Shown piece after piece: positions 50,155 through 59,507 of a DNA stretch of 64,000 bases (position 1 is its first letter; the number at the start of each line of letters is the position of its first letter). The DNA is from Phreatobacter sp. (lineage in GTDB: Bacteria; Pseudomonadota; Alphaproteobacteria; Rhizobiales; Phreatobacteraceae). The stretch covers positions 1-64,000 of the forward strand of contig NZ_JAUYFA010000087.1 in assembly GCF_030691135.1 (NCBI RefSeq), read 5' to 3'. Under the pieces are notes generated by a model. That model searched no databases. It was not told the DNA's origin and saw nothing but the letters and a program-made list of their open reading frames with translations. Made by a program: the position numbers and the translations under genes.

Positions 50155-51240
50155 TTGACAAATCCCAGCGGGGGCGGCTTCAGCCCGGACAGCGGACGCA
50201 ACATTCCCTGGCTTGCGACGCATGACGACACGGCCGAGGCCGAGATCACCCTCTCCTTCGACGACAACCGTCTCGCGAGCCGCCTGTTCGGCCAGTACGA
50301 CCAGAACCTCGCCTTCCTGGAAAAGCGGCTCGGCATCCGCGCCACGGCCCGCGGCAACCTGGTCAACCTCGTCGGTCTGGCCGACCCCTGCGAGCAGGGC
50401 AAGGTCGTCCTGGAAAATCTCTATGCGCGGCTGAAGAGCGGCCAGGACGTCACGCTCGGCGACGTCGACGGCGCCATCCGCATGACCACATCGCAGGGCT
50501 CCCTGTTCGAGGCTGACGGGGCGCCGCGCCTCGGCCACGAGGAGATCGTCACGCGCAAGCGGACCGTGCGGGCGCGCACCCCGGCCCAGGACACCTATAT
50601 CCGCGCGCTGAAGCGCCACGAACTCGCCTTCGGCATCGGGCCTGCCGGCACCGGCAAGACCTGGCTCGCCGTGGCGCAGGCCGTGGCACTGCTCGACAAG
50701 GGCATGGTCGACCGGCTGATCCTGACGCGCCCCGCCGTCGAGGCCGGCGAGCGCCTCGGCTTCCTGCCCGGCGACCTCAAGGAGAAGGTCGATCCCTATC
50801 TGCGGCCGATCTACGATGCGCTCTACGACCTTATGGACGCCCCCCGGGTCGAGCGCGCCATGCAGTCGGGCATGATCGAGATCGCCCCGCTCGCCTTCAT
50901 GCGCGGCCGCACCCTCACCAACGCGGGGGTGATCCTCGACGAGGCGCAGAACACGACGTCCATGCAGATGAAGATGTTCCTCACCCGCCTCGGTGAGAAC
51001 TCGCGCATGATCATCACCGGCGACCCGACCCAGGTCGACCTGCCGCCGGGCATGAAGTCGGGCCTTTCGGAGGCCCTCGACCTGCTCGAGAACGTCGATG
51101 GCATCGCCCAGTGCTATTTCACCGAGGACGACGTGGTGCGCCACGAACTCGTGGGCCGCATCGTCAGGGCCTACGAGGCGGCGACGCGGGCGGGCGAGCA
51201 TGCGGCGCCGCACCAGACGCGACGCATGCGCCAGACATGA
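50155..51240 (+). CDS. PhoH-like ATPase
   Basis: This is a 361-residue PhoH/YbeZ family ATPase, linked to RNA metabolism together with YbeY. Walker A GPAGTGKT lies at about 162-169 and Walker [11 protein letters not shown] near 262. The TTG start is supported by GAGGA eight bases upstream. Its stop overlaps the ybeY start (ATGA). The clustering with ybeY and corC is deeply conserved in bacteria. Confidence 0.94.
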   Translation: MTNPSGGGFSPDSGRNIPWLATHDDTAEAEITLSFDDNRLASRLFGQYDQNLAFLEKRLGIRATARGNLVNLVGLADPCEQGKVVLENLYARLKSGQDVTLGDVDGAIRMTTSQGSLFEADGAPRLGHEEIVTRKRTVRARTPAQDTYIRALKRHELAFGIGPAGTGKTWLAVAQAVALLDKGMVDRLILTRPAVEAGERLGFLPGDLKEKVDPYLRPIYDALYDLMDAPRVERAMQSGMIEIAPLAFMRGRTLTNAGVILDEAQNTTSMQMKMFLTRLGENSRMIITGDPTQVDLPPGMKSGLSEALDLLENVDGIAQCYFTEDDVVRHELVGRIVRAYEAATRAGEHAAPHQTRRMRQT

Positions 51241-51752
51241 GCCGGGCCGGCGGCGACGCGGCCGCGATCCAGACGGACATCGCGATTCTCTCCGACCTGT
51301 GGGATGGCCTTCCCGCGGCTGAGGATATCGTCCGCAGGGCCGTGTCCGCCGTGTCGGACCGGCGGGACGTGAAGATTCCCCCAGATGCGGAACTGTCGTT
51401 GGCGCTCGCCGACGACGCCATGGTCCAGCGGCTGAACCGCGAGTATCGCTCCAAGGACAAGCCCACGAACGTGCTGTCTTTTCCGGCGCCGCGGGGGCCT
51501 CTCCTCGGCGACGTGATCGTCGCCTACCAGACCCTCGTCAGGGAGGCCGGCGAGGAGGCCCTGACCCCGTCCGATCACCTGACCCACTTGACGATCCATG
51601 GCCTCCTGCATCTTCTAGGCTATGATCACGAGTCTGAGGCGGACGCCGTGGCGATGGAGGCGATGGAAACCTCCATTCTCGCGGATCTCGGAATCAGCGA
51701 TCCCCACGCGACCGGGCGTATGATGCCCGACGGAACCCATGCCCGACCCTAG
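51237..51752 (+). CDS. ybeY: Endoribonuclease YbeY (rRNA maturation factor)
   Basis: YbeY is a zinc ribonuclease needed for 16S rRNA 3' end maturation and ribosome quality control. The 171 residues contain the zinc motif HLTIHGLLHLLGYDHE (HxxxHxxxxxH) near 120. RSKDKPTNVLSFP precedes it, as in the family. Translation starts within the phoH stop and its end overlaps the corC start by 14 bases, so the three are tightly coupled. Confidence 0.95.
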   Translation: MSRAGGDAAAIQTDIAILSDLWDGLPAAEDIVRRAVSAVSDRRDVKIPPDAELSLALADDAMVQRLNREYRSKDKPTNVLSFPAPRGPLLGDVIVAYQTLVREAGEEALTPSDHLTHLTIHGLLHLLGYDHESEADAVAMEAMETSILADLGISDPHATGRMMPDGTHARP

Positions 51753-53016
51753 CGACAGTCGATACCGAACCACCGCGGCCGAGGCCGCTTCCACGTCGAC
51801 CCCTGCGAACGGACAGCCTGCGGACGGTCCAAGACCCGCGCCCGAGCGCGCCGCCGACAAGCACGACCGCTGGATCGACAGGCTGATGTCGCGGCTGCGC
51901 CTGAGGACACAGACCTCGGCGCGCCAGAATCTCGAAGACGTTCTCGAGGAAAATGCGCCTGCCGCCGCCGGCTTCTCGCCGGAAGAGCGTTCGATGCTGC
52001 GCAACATCCTCGATCTGCGCGAGAGCCGGGTCAACGATCTCGCCCAGCCGCGCGCCGACATCATGGCGGTCCAGAAGGACGTCTCGCTGGCCGACCTGAT
52101 GCAGGCCTTCGAGGATGCCGGCCATACCCGTCTCGTGGTCTTCGACGACACGCTCGACGATCCCGTCGGCATGGTCCACATCAAGGATCTCGTGAAACAT
52201 CTCTTCGCCGAGGCGAAGAAGGCGACGCGCAAGCGCCGCACGCGAGCGGGCGAGGCCGAGCCCGGCGCGCCAGCGGAAAAGCCGGCCGCCGCAAAAATGG
52301 CCGCTGGCCTCGACCTCGGCGCCGTCGACCTCAAGGTGTCGCTGTCCGGGACGCGGCTGATCAGGCCCATCCTCTTCGTCCCGCCGTCCATGCCCGCCAT
52401 CGACCTGCTGGCCCGCATGCAGGCGACCCGCATCCAGCTGGCGCTCGTCGTCGACGAATATGGCGGCACCGACGGCCTCATCGCCATGGAGGACATCGTC
52501 GAGAGCATCGTCGGCGACATCGAGGACGAGCACGACGTCGACGACGGCAAGACCATCGCGCAGCTCGCCGACGGCGCCTATATCGCCGACGCCCGGGCGA
52601 CCCTCGACGAGGTCCGCGAGGTTCTCGGCCCCGATTTCGATCCCGGCGAGGACATGACCGAGGACGTCGACACCATCGGCGGCTACCTGACGGTGGTCGC
52701 CGGCCATGTGCCGGTGCGCGGCGAACTCGTCGCCGGCCCCGGCGAACTCGAGTTCGAGATCGTCGATGCCGACCCCCGCCGCGTGAAGCGCGTCAAGATC
52801 ACCCGCGGCCGCGGCCTGATCAGCCGGCCTCCGGCGCGCGGTCGGCGCAAGGACGAGGAGGAGCAGTCCGCGGTGGCGGCCGTGGCCTCCACTCCGTCCG
52901 CCAAACCTGTGTCTGCGACGGGACCCGCCGCAGCTGCACAGATGTTGCCGCCACCCGCTGTCCAGACCGAAGCGGGGACGTCGCCGCCGCCTGCCGGCCC
53001 GGTCGACAAGACCTGA
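51739..53016 (+). CDS. CorC/HlyC family protein with paired CBS domains
   Basis: This is a 425-residue cytosolic protein of the CorC type. A disordered Pro/Ala-rich start precedes two CBS domains (about 105-285, with QPRADIMAVQKDVSLADLM and VDEYGGTDGLIAMEDIVESIVGDIEDEHD) and a C-terminal CorC_HlyC domain (DTIGGYLTVVAGHVPVRGE). The hemolysin label TlyC seen in databases is doubtful; a role in cation export or membrane upkeep fits better. The tail after 370 is again Pro/Ala-rich. It overlaps ybeY. Confidence 0.93.
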   Translation: MPDPSDSRYRTTAAEAASTSTPANGQPADGPRPAPERAADKHDRWIDRLMSRLRLRTQTSARQNLEDVLEENAPAAAGFSPEERSMLRNILDLRESRVNDLAQPRADIMAVQKDVSLADLMQAFEDAGHTRLVVFDDTLDDPVGMVHIKDLVKHLFAEAKKATRKRRTRAGEAEPGAPAEKPAAAKMAAGLDLGAVDLKVSLSGTRLIRPILFVPPSMPAIDLLARMQATRIQLALVVDEYGGTDGLIAMEDIVESIVGDIEDEHDVDDGKTIAQLADGAYIADARATLDEVREVLGPDFDPGEDMTEDVDTIGGYLTVVAGHVPVRGELVAGPGELEFEIVDADPRRVKRVKITRGRGLISRPPARGRRKDEEEQSAVAAVASTPSAKPVSATGPAAAAQMLPPPAVQTEAGTSPPPAGPVDKT

Positions 53017-53092
53017 CCGGCCCCCCGCTTGACCCCGTTGCCACGCTGTCGGACACGGGGTCCATGAGCCAGACGCTGCCCGATTCGTCCGG

Positions 53093-54727
53093 ATGCCAAG
53101 CGGGCGCCGCACCGTGACGGTCGGCGGTCTGGCGCGCTCGGTCATCCTCGCCTGGGGGTGGAAGCGGACGGGACTGGCCTTCGGCGCCGGCGCCCTCGCG
53201 GCCTTCGCCATGCCGCCCTTCGGCGTCTTCCCGGTGCTCGCGGTGAGCTTCCCCGTTCTCGTATGGCTGCTCGACGGCGCTTCGGCCGCGGGCGGCGGAT
53301 GGCGCACGCTTCTCGCCGCCGCCCGCACGGGCTGGTGGTTCGGCTTCGGCTACCACCTCGCCGGGCTCTGGTGGGTGGGCGCGGCCTTCCTCGTCGAGGC
53401 CGACCGCTTCGCCTGGCTCCTGCCGGCGGCCGTCACGCTGCTGCCGGCCGGCCTGGCGCTGTTCACGGCCCTCGGAGCGATGGTGGCGCGCCTCCTGTGG
53501 CGACCGGGCGCCAGGCGCATCCTGGCGCTCGCCCTCGGCCTGACGCTCGCCGAGTTTCTCCGTGGCACGGTCCTGACCGGCTTTCCCTGGAACCTCTACG
53601 GCTATGCGCTGACCCAATATGTCTGGCTCGCCCAGGGTGCGGCCGTCGTCGGGGTCTATGGTCTGACGCTGATCACGGTCCTCGTCTTCGCCGCGCCCAC
53701 CGTGCTGGGGGACGAGGAAACGACGCCCACGGTGCGTTTCGCCGTGCCGACCGGGGCCGTCCTGTCGCTTATGTGCCTTGCGCTGTTCGGCGGCTGGCGC
53801 GTCTCGGCAACCGACATCGCCTTCGTGCCCGGCGTGAAGCTCAGGATCGTCCAGCCGGCCATCCCCCAGGACCAGCGCTTCCGTCCGGAGGCCCGCGACG
53901 AGATCCTCGCCGGCTATGCCGAACTCTCCGACAGGGCGACCTCGCCGGAGCGCTCCGGCCTGCGCGACGTCACCCACCTGATCTGGCCCGAATCGGCCTT
54001 CCCCTTCTTCCTGATCTGGGATCGCGAGGCCCTGTCGAAGATCGCCGACCTGATCCCGCCTGGCGTGACGCTGATCACCGGCGCGGCCCGTCCGGATGAG
54101 CCCCTGCCGGGCCGACGCGAACCGCGGGTCTTCAATTCGGCCTATGTGATCGACGACCAGGGGGTCATCAACCAGACCTACGACAAGGTTCATCTGGTCC
54201 CCTTCGGCGAATACCTGCCATTTCAGGAACGCATGGAGGCGCTGGGCCTCGAGGCTATCACACGCCAGCGCGGCGGGTTTTCGGCCGGTGACCGCCGGCG
54301 CACGCTCATTGTGCCCGGCATCCCGCCGGTCGGCATCCTCATCTGCTACGAGGTGATCTTCCCGGGGGCGGCCACCGCCGCCGACCTCAGGCCGCAATGG
54401 CTTCTCAACCTCACCAACGACGCCTGGTTCGGTTTCACGCCGGGCCCCTTCCAGCACATGCACCAGACGGCCGTCCGCGCCATCGAAGAAGGTTTGCCGG
54501 TTGTTCGGGCGGCAAACAGTGGTATTTCGGCACTGGTCGATCCGCTGGGCCGGACGCTTCGTGCGCTCCCGCTCGGTACCCGTGACGTTCTCGACGCCGA
54601 GCTGCCGAAAGCCCTGCCTCCGACCGTTTTCGCGCAGGCCGGACATGTGCCCCTGGCCGTCGCTGCTCTCGGAATGTTTCTGATCCTGCTGCGGCGCAGC
54701 CGGCGGAACGGTGTCCGTCCGAGTTGA
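53093..54727 (+). CDS. lnt: Apolipoprotein N-acyltransferase
   Basis: Lnt adds the third acyl chain to lipoproteins at the inner membrane. The 544 residues start with about six membrane helices and continue with a nitrilase-like periplasmic domain. The catalytic triad Glu-Lys-Cys is visible in WPESAF (about 300), YDKVHLVPFGEY (about 365) and ILICYEV (about 418). A final helix ends the protein. The start is weakly supported; a GTG at 53114 is an alternative. Confidence 0.95.
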   Translation: MPSGRRTVTVGGLARSVILAWGWKRTGLAFGAGALAAFAMPPFGVFPVLAVSFPVLVWLLDGASAAGGGWRTLLAAARTGWWFGFGYHLAGLWWVGAAFLVEADRFAWLLPAAVTLLPAGLALFTALGAMVARLLWRPGARRILALALGLTLAEFLRGTVLTGFPWNLYGYALTQYVWLAQGAAVVGVYGLTLITVLVFAAPTVLGDEETTPTVRFAVPTGAVLSLMCLALFGGWRVSATDIAFVPGVKLRIVQPAIPQDQRFRPEARDEILAGYAELSDRATSPERSGLRDVTHLIWPESAFPFFLIWDREALSKIADLIPPGVTLITGAARPDEPLPGRREPRVFNSAYVIDDQGVINQTYDKVHLVPFGEYLPFQERMEALGLEAITRQRGGFSAGDRRRTLIVPGIPPVGILICYEVIFPGAATAADLRPQWLLNLTNDAWFGFTPGPFQHMHQTAVRAIEEGLPVVRAANSGISALVDPLGRTLRALPLGTRDVLDAELPKALPPTVFAQAGHVPLAVAALGMFLILLRRSRRNGVRPS

Positions 54728-54751
54728 CGCTGAGGCCGATCGTCAATTTAC

Positions 54752-54780
54752 TTGTAACGATCTGCACAATTAGCCATAAG
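54752..54780 (+). promoter_or_regulatory. Candidate promoter of the XRE regulator
   Basis: TTGTAA (54752-54757) and CATAAG (54775-54780) are 17 bases apart in an AT-rich stretch about 160 bases before the gene. An inverted repeat GATCGT/ACGATC (54739-54763) overlaps the -35 region and could be an operator. The long leader that follows shows nothing recognisable. Confidence 0.4.
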
Positions 54781-54942
54781 CGAATCTATGAAGCCACATC
54801 GGCACCCCGGTCGGTATTTGGTGACGCGTGATGCGGATGTTATGGTTGCACTGCGGCGTGTGACCATTCAGTTGGCGTCGCGAAGCCGGGGGGCTTCTCG
54901 GGTGGGTTTACTGAAGGCGTGCGGAGGCACGGAGAGTATTTG

Positions 54943-55362
54943 ATGGTAGTGAAGAAGTCCCCAAACCCGATCGACAAGCACGTCGGAAGCCGTGTGCGTA
55001 TGCGTCGCATGATGCTGGGAATGAGCCAGGAAAAACTCGGTGAGCGCCTGGGCCTGACCTTCCAGCAGGTGCAGAAATACGAGAAGGGCACCAACCGGAT
55101 TGGCGCCAGCCGGCTCCAGCAGATCGGTGCCATCCTCTCGGTCCCCGTCGCCTTCTTCTTCGAGGGGGCACCGTCGGGTGAGCCGGCCCCGGAAGGCGGC
55201 TTCTCGGATGTCGCCGCAGCGTCCTATGTCTCGGACTTCCTGTCGACGAGCGAAGGCCTGGCGCTGAACCGGGCGTTCATCCGGATCAAGAACCCCAAGG
55301 TCCGCCGCAAGATCGTCGATCTTGTCAGCGCCGTCGCCGGCGACGAGGAAGAATCCGTCTGA
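54943..55362 (+). CDS. XRE family helix-turn-helix regulator
   Basis: This is a 139-residue regulator of a type very conserved in alphaproteobacteria. The helix-turn-helix lies at about 17-66 (MRRMMLGMSQEKLGERLGL, then FQQVQKYEKGTNRIGASRL). The second half (FLSTSEGLALNRAFIRIKNP and VRRKIVDLVSAVAG) resembles the C-terminal region of Caulobacter and Brucella cell-cycle-related HTH proteins. The start follows GGAG nine bases upstream. The order lnt-XRE-metK-trmB is usual. Confidence 0.92.
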   Translation: MVVKKSPNPIDKHVGSRVRMRRMMLGMSQEKLGERLGLTFQQVQKYEKGTNRIGASRLQQIGAILSVPVAFFFEGAPSGEPAPEGGFSDVAAASYVSDFLSTSEGLALNRAFIRIKNPKVRRKIVDLVSAVAGDEEESV

Positions 55363-55375
55363 GGTCGGATTCTTC
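55348..55375 (+). other. Hairpin across the stop codon of the XRE gene
   Basis: GAAGAATCCG and CGGATTCTTC are perfect 10-bp complements around an 8-base loop that contains the TGA stop. It is followed at once by a second hairpin with a T-run, so it may protect the mRNA 3' end or form part of a tandem terminator. Confidence 0.55.
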
Positions 55376-55380
55376 CGGGG

Positions 55381-55425
55381 AAAAAGGTCACGTTCGTTCT
55401 TTTTTGCGAACGAACCGGCCTTTTT
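55381..55425 (+). terminator. Intrinsic terminator after the XRE gene
   Basis: An inner perfect 8-bp stem GTTCGTTC/GAACGAAC with outer pairs AAAAAGGTC/GGCCTTTTT ends in five T residues. It is the clearest intrinsic terminator in the window and separates the XRE gene from metK. Confidence 0.8.
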
Positions 55426-55622
55426 GCCATATTCGGACTTGACCGCCGAACAAGCTGTTGCCAGAACCACGCCCGGCTTGGGCGCCGGACGACGCGTGCG
55501 TCCCCGGCAGCCGCGTGGTTCTTCTCGACGCGCGGATGTTCAAATCCGGTTCATGGTGCCACCGATATCGACGGCGCCTCGCCCCGCGACAACCGCGGGC
55601 CCTTGCTTCTGGAGGACGTTTC

Positions 55623-56885
55623 GTGTCCCGCAGTTCCTACCTCTTCACCTCGGAATCCGTGTCCGAAGGCCATCCTGACAAGGTCTGCGACCGGATCTCC
55701 GACGAGATCGTCGATCTGGTCTTCAAGGAAGCGGCGAAGGCCGGCGTGCCCGCCTCCTCCGTCCGTATCGCCTGTGAGACGCTCGCCACGACCAACCGCG
55801 TCGTCATCGCCGGCGAGGTCCGCGTTCCGGATTCGCTGCTGAAGAAGGGCAAGGACGGCAAGGTTCTGAAGGACGCGCACGGCAACCCCGTCGTCAATCC
55901 GTCCAAGTTCAAGTCGGCGGCTCGCAAGGCGATCAAGGCGATCGGCTACGAGCAGGACGGCTTCCACTGGAAGAAGGCGAAGATCGACGTCCTCCTGCAT
56001 CCGCAGTCGGCCGACATCGCCCAGGGCGTTGACGAGACCGGCAACAAGGACGTGGGTGCCGGCGACCAGGGCATCATGTTCGGCTACGCCTGCCGCGAGA
56101 CCCCGGACCTTATGCCGGCCCCGATCTACTACGCCCACAAGATCCTCGAGAACCTGACCAAGTACCGCAAGGCCGGCGAGCGCAATTGCGGCAAGCTCGG
56201 CCCGGACGCCAAGAGCCAGGTCACCATCCGCTACGAGAACGGCAAGCCGGCCGCCGTCACCCAGATCGTGCTGTCGACCCAGCATCTCGACGAGAAGCTG
56301 ACGTCGAAGGATGTCCAGAAGATCGTCGAGCCGGTGATCCGCGAGACGCTCGACGGCATCGAGATCGCCAAGGACTGCAAGTGGTGGATCAACCCCACCG
56401 GCAAGTTCGTCATCGGCGGTCCCGACGGCGACGCCGGCCTCACCGGCCGCAAGATCATCGTCGACACCTACGGCGGCGCTGCCCCCCATGGCGGCGGTGC
56501 CTTCTCCGGCAAGGACCCGACCAAGGTCGACCGCTCGGCCGCCTATGCCGCGCGCTACCTCGCCAAGAACGTCGTCGCCGCCAAGCTGGCCGATCGCTGC
56601 ACCATCCAGCTCGCCTATGCCATCGGCGTCGCCAAGCCGCTGTCGATCTACGTCGACCTGCACGGCACGGCGAAGGCCGGCGTCGACGAGGCCAAGATCG
56701 AGAAGGCCCTGGCAGAGGTCATGGACCTCTCGCCGCGCGGCATTCGCGAGCACCTCGGCCTGAACAAGGCCATCTATGCCCGCACCTCCGCCTACGGTCA
56801 CTTCGGCCGCAAGGCCTCCCGCGACGGCGGCTTCTCCTGGGAGAAGACCGACCTCGTCGCCAAGCTGAAGGACGCCGTCGCCTGA
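55623..56885 (+). CDS. metK: S-adenosylmethionine synthetase
   Basis: MetK makes SAM from methionine and ATP. The 420 residues are full length with [30 protein letters not shown] and [19 protein letters not shown]. The GTG start has GGAGG seven bases upstream. The 197-base stretch between the preceding terminator and the start should carry the promoter and a long leader; I looked for SAM-II and SAM/SAH riboswitch cores there and saw neither. An intrinsic terminator follows the gene. Confidence 0.97.
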   Translation: MSRSSYLFTSESVSEGHPDKVCDRISDEIVDLVFKEAAKAGVPASSVRIACETLATTNRVVIAGEVRVPDSLLKKGKDGKVLKDAHGNPVVNPSKFKSAARKAIKAIGYEQDGFHWKKAKIDVLLHPQSADIAQGVDETGNKDVGAGDQGIMFGYACRETPDLMPAPIYYAHKILENLTKYRKAGERNCGKLGPDAKSQVTIRYENGKPAAVTQIVLSTQHLDEKLTSKDVQKIVEPVIRETLDGIEIAKDCKWWINPTGKFVIGGPDGDAGLTGRKIIVDTYGGAAPHGGGAFSGKDPTKVDRSAAYAARYLAKNVVAAKLADRCTIQLAYAIGVAKPLSIYVDLHGTAKAGVDEAKIEKALAEVMDLSPRGIREHLGLNKAIYARTSAYGHFGRKASRDGGFSWEKTDLVAKLKDAVA

Positions 56886-56913
56886 GGCGACGCGCTCTGG
56901 ACGGAATAGGGAA

Positions 56914-56935
56914 GGGGGCCTCGGGCCCCCTTTTC
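56914..56935 (+). terminator. Intrinsic terminator of metK
   Basis: GGGGGCC and GGCCCCC form a perfect stem around TCG and are followed by TTTTC, 29 bases past the metK stop. It should prevent metK transcripts from reaching trmB. Confidence 0.8.
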
Positions 56936-56964
56936 TGTTGTGATGGCCTGCGCCGGCCACCTTG

Positions 56965-57040
56965 CGTCATGCCCGGGCTTGTCCCGGGCATCCACGACTT
57001 GTAACCGGATGCGCCAGCAGAATTCGTGGATGCCCGGGAC
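56965..57040. repeat. Family B palindromic repeat, right arm truncated
   Basis: The left arm CGTCATGCCCGGGCTTGTCC and following bases match the copy at 29781. The right arm (TCGTGGATGCCCGGGAC) breaks off after GGGAC and lacks the last 15 or so bases. It ends 13 bases before the trmB start, where a promoter and ribosome site would be expected. Confidence 0.85.
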
Positions 57041-57053
57041 ACCGCATTCGACC

Positions 57054-57746
57054 ATGACCGACGACAAGCGCCTCGCGGGGCAGGGCTCCTTCTTCGGGCG
57101 GCGCAAGGGCAAGACCCTGCGCGCTCATCAGGCCGACCTGTTCGAGACCCTGCTGCCGCGCCTGCGCGTCGATCCGTCGAAGCCCTGCGATCTCGCCGGG
57201 CTCTTCCCCCGCCCGGTCGACGGCTATGTGCTGGAAATCGGCTTCGGCGGCGGCGAGCACCTGGTCCGCGAGGCGACGGCCTTTTCCAACCTCGGCTTCG
57301 TCGGCGTCGAACCCTTCGTCAACGGCATGGCCAAGATGCTCGCCGCCATCGAGGGGCAGGGAATCGACAATGTCCGCCTGCATACCGAGGATGCAGGGCT
57401 CCTGCTGCCCTGGTTCCCGGACGTCTCGCTGGACATCGTCTATCTGCTCTATCCCGATCCCTGGCCGAAGACGCGGCATCACAAGCGCCGCTTCGTCTCG
57501 GACCGTACCGTCGCCGAGTTCGCCCGCATGCTGAAGCCGGGCGGCGAGTTCCGCTTCGCCACCGACATCGATCATTACGCAGCCTGGACGCTGGAGCATG
57601 TCCTTAAGGCACCCGGCTTCACCTTCGCCGCCCGCTCGGCGAGCGACTGGAAGACGCCCTGGCCGAACTGGCAGTCGACCCGCTACGAGGCCAAGGCGCT
57701 GCGCGAGGGCCGCACGCCGTGCTATCTGACCTTCCGGCGCAACTGA
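57054..57746 (+). CDS. trmB: tRNA (guanine-N7-)-methyltransferase
   Basis: TrmB makes m7G46 in tRNA. The 230 residues contain the SAM site VLEIGFGGGEHLV (about 58-70), VGVEPFVNGMAKML, and the family hallmark YPDPWPKTRHHKRRF. The start MTDDKRLAGQG is the only one that fits the family, but the repeat element reaches to 13 bases upstream and no ribosome site remains. The gene is cut off from metK by a terminator. Confidence 0.95.
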   Translation: MTDDKRLAGQGSFFGRRKGKTLRAHQADLFETLLPRLRVDPSKPCDLAGLFPRPVDGYVLEIGFGGGEHLVREATAFSNLGFVGVEPFVNGMAKMLAAIEGQGIDNVRLHTEDAGLLLPWFPDVSLDIVYLLYPDPWPKTRHHKRRFVSDRTVAEFARMLKPGGEFRFATDIDHYAAWTLEHVLKAPGFTFAARSASDWKTPWPNWQSTRYEAKALREGRTPCYLTFRRN

Positions 57747-57762
57747 CCGCCCGGGAGACGAC

Positions 57763-58740
57763 GTGACGGCGGCGCTGGCCCTTCTGTGCATTCTCCTCGC
57801 CGGCATGTCGCTGATGGCGGGCCCGGTCTGGCTGCCGCCGGCGGAAGTCCTCCGGGGGCTCGCGGGCGGCGAGAGCACCGCCGGCATCATCGTCACCGAC
57901 ATCCGCCTGCCGCGCACCCTCCTCGCCCTCGGCATCGGGGCGACGCTCGGCCTCGCCGGTGCCGCGTTGCAGGGGCTGGTGCGCAACCCGCTGGCCGAGC
58001 CGACGCTGTTCGGCGCGCCCTCGGCGGCCGCCTTCGCCTCCGCCGTCGTGCTGGCTTTCGGCGGTGCTTCGGCCCTCTCGCTGTGGCTGCCCGTGGCCGG
58101 CATGGCCGGCGCCTTCGTCTCCGTGGCGCTGCTCTTCCTTGTCGCCGGCCAGCGCGCCGGCATCACCGTCCTGCTGCTGGCGGGCCTCGCCCTCAACGCC
58201 TTCTTCGGCGCCGCCACGGCACTCGTCCTGAACCTTGCGCCCAATCCCTTCGCCGCGCTTGAAATCGCCTTCTGGCTGCTCGGCTCGCTCGAGGACCGCT
58301 CTTTCGTCCACCTGGCGCTCGCCGGTCCCTTCATGGCGCTCGGCGCGCTCCTGCTCGTCTCGCAGGCGAAGGCCTACCGCGCCCTGACGCTCGGCGAGGA
58401 GGTCGCGGCGAGCCTCGGGACTCATGTCGCCCGCAGCCGCCTCGTCGTCGCCGGCGGGCTGGCGCTGGGCGTCGGCGCCGCGGTCTCCGTCACCGGGGCG
58501 ATCGGCTTCGTCGGGCTGGTGGCGCCGCATCTGGTACGCCGGGCGGCGGGAGCCGATCCCGCCCGCATCCTCTTGCCGTCGGCACTCGCCGGCGCGGCCC
58601 TTCTCACGGCGGCCGACACGCTGGTCCGCCTCGTTCCGGCGACGACCGAGATCAAGACCGGCGTCGTCACGGCGCTCGTCGGCGTGCCCTTCTTCCTCTG
58701 GCGCATCCTGCGCATCCGGCGGGCGGAGGAGGGGGCATGA
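57763..58740 (+). CDS. FecCD-type ABC transporter permease
   Basis: This is a 325-residue permease of the iron-siderophore/heme/B12 importer group with about nine to ten membrane helices. The family pattern RLPRTLLALGIGATLGLAGAALQGLVRNPLAEP lies in the first third (about 48-80), and TGAIGFVGLVAPHLVRR is the ATPase contact loop. The GTG start has GGGAG nearby. It is coupled to the ATPase gene by an ATGA overlap. No binding protein or TonB receptor gene is next to it, so the substrate is open. Confidence 0.92.
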   Translation: MTAALALLCILLAGMSLMAGPVWLPPAEVLRGLAGGESTAGIIVTDIRLPRTLLALGIGATLGLAGAALQGLVRNPLAEPTLFGAPSAAAFASAVVLAFGGASALSLWLPVAGMAGAFVSVALLFLVAGQRAGITVLLLAGLALNAFFGAATALVLNLAPNPFAALEIAFWLLGSLEDRSFVHLALAGPFMALGALLLVSQAKAYRALTLGEEVAASLGTHVARSRLVVAGGLALGVGAAVSVTGAIGFVGLVAPHLVRRAAGADPARILLPSALAGAALLTAADTLVRLVPATTEIKTGVVTALVGVPFFLWRILRIRRAEEGA

Positions 58741-59507
58741 GCGGCCTCGTCCTCGAGCGGGTCTCGGTTTCCCTTGGCGGGCGGCCGGTGTTGCAGGACG
58801 TGACGCTCGCCGTCGAACCGCGGGCGCTGCTCGCCGTCGTCGGCCCCAACGGCGCCGGCAAGACGAGCCTGCTGCGGGCGGTCGCCGGCCTGGCGCCCTT
58901 TACCGGCACCATGCGTCTCGGCGGCGAGACCCTCGGCGGGGGAACCTCGCCGGCGCGGGCGCGCCGCATCGCCTATCTGCCGCAGCGCTCCGAACTCGCC
59001 TGGGCCCTGAGCGTCCGCGACGCGGTCATGCTCGGCCGGCTCCCCCATGGCGATCCCTTCTCCGGCGCGACGCCGCAGGACGTCCGCGCCGTCGCCGCCG
59101 CCCTCGACCGGCTCGGTCTCGCCGGCTTTGCCGCGCGGCCCGTCACCGAACTCTCCGGCGGCGAGCGGGCCCGGGTCATGCTCGCCCGCGTGCTGGCGAC
59201 GGAAGCGTCGCTCCTCCTCGCCGACGAGCCGACCGCCGCCCTCGATCCCGCCCACCAACTCGCCGTCCTCGGCCTGCTGCGGCAGGTGGCGGCGGAGGGC
59301 CGGATCGTCGTTGCCGTCCTGCACGATCTGGCGCTCGCCGCCCGCTTCGCCGATCAGGTCGCGGTGCTGCACGACGGCCGTCTGGCGGCGATCGGCCCGC
59401 CCGACGCGGCGCTGTCGGACGGGGTGCTCGGTGCGGTCTTCGGCCTCGCCTTCGCCCACGCGACCGTGGACGGTCGCCGCGTGCCGATCCCGCTCGGGCC
59501 CCGCTAG
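58737..59507 (+). CDS. ABC transporter ATP-binding protein (FecE type)
   Basis: This is a 256-residue ATPase partner of the upstream permease. Walker A GPNGAGKTS is near 36-44, the signature LSGGERARVMLARVL near 139, Walker B LLLADEPTAALDP near 159 and the switch His in VLHDLALAARFAD near 191. The last base triplet TAG shares CTAG with the stop of the convergent EamA gene. With the permease it forms the whole visible transporter. Confidence 0.92.
   Translation: MSGLVLERVSVSLGGRPVLQDVTLAVEPRALLAVVGPNGAGKTSLLRAVAGLAPFTGTMRLGGETLGGGTSPARARRIAYLPQRSELAWALSVRDAVMLGRLPHGDPFSGATPQDVRAVAAALDRLGLAGFAARPVTELSGGERARVMLARVLATEASLLLADEPTAALDPAHQLAVLGLLRQVAAEGRIVVAVLHDLALAARFADQVAVLHDGRLAAIGPPDAALSDGVLGAVFGLAFAHATVDGRRVPIPLGPR

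Noticed and set aside
55426-55622. SAM-II or SAM/SAH riboswitch in the metK leader
   Set aside because: The core words of either class as I know them were not found. A covariance-model search would be decisive.
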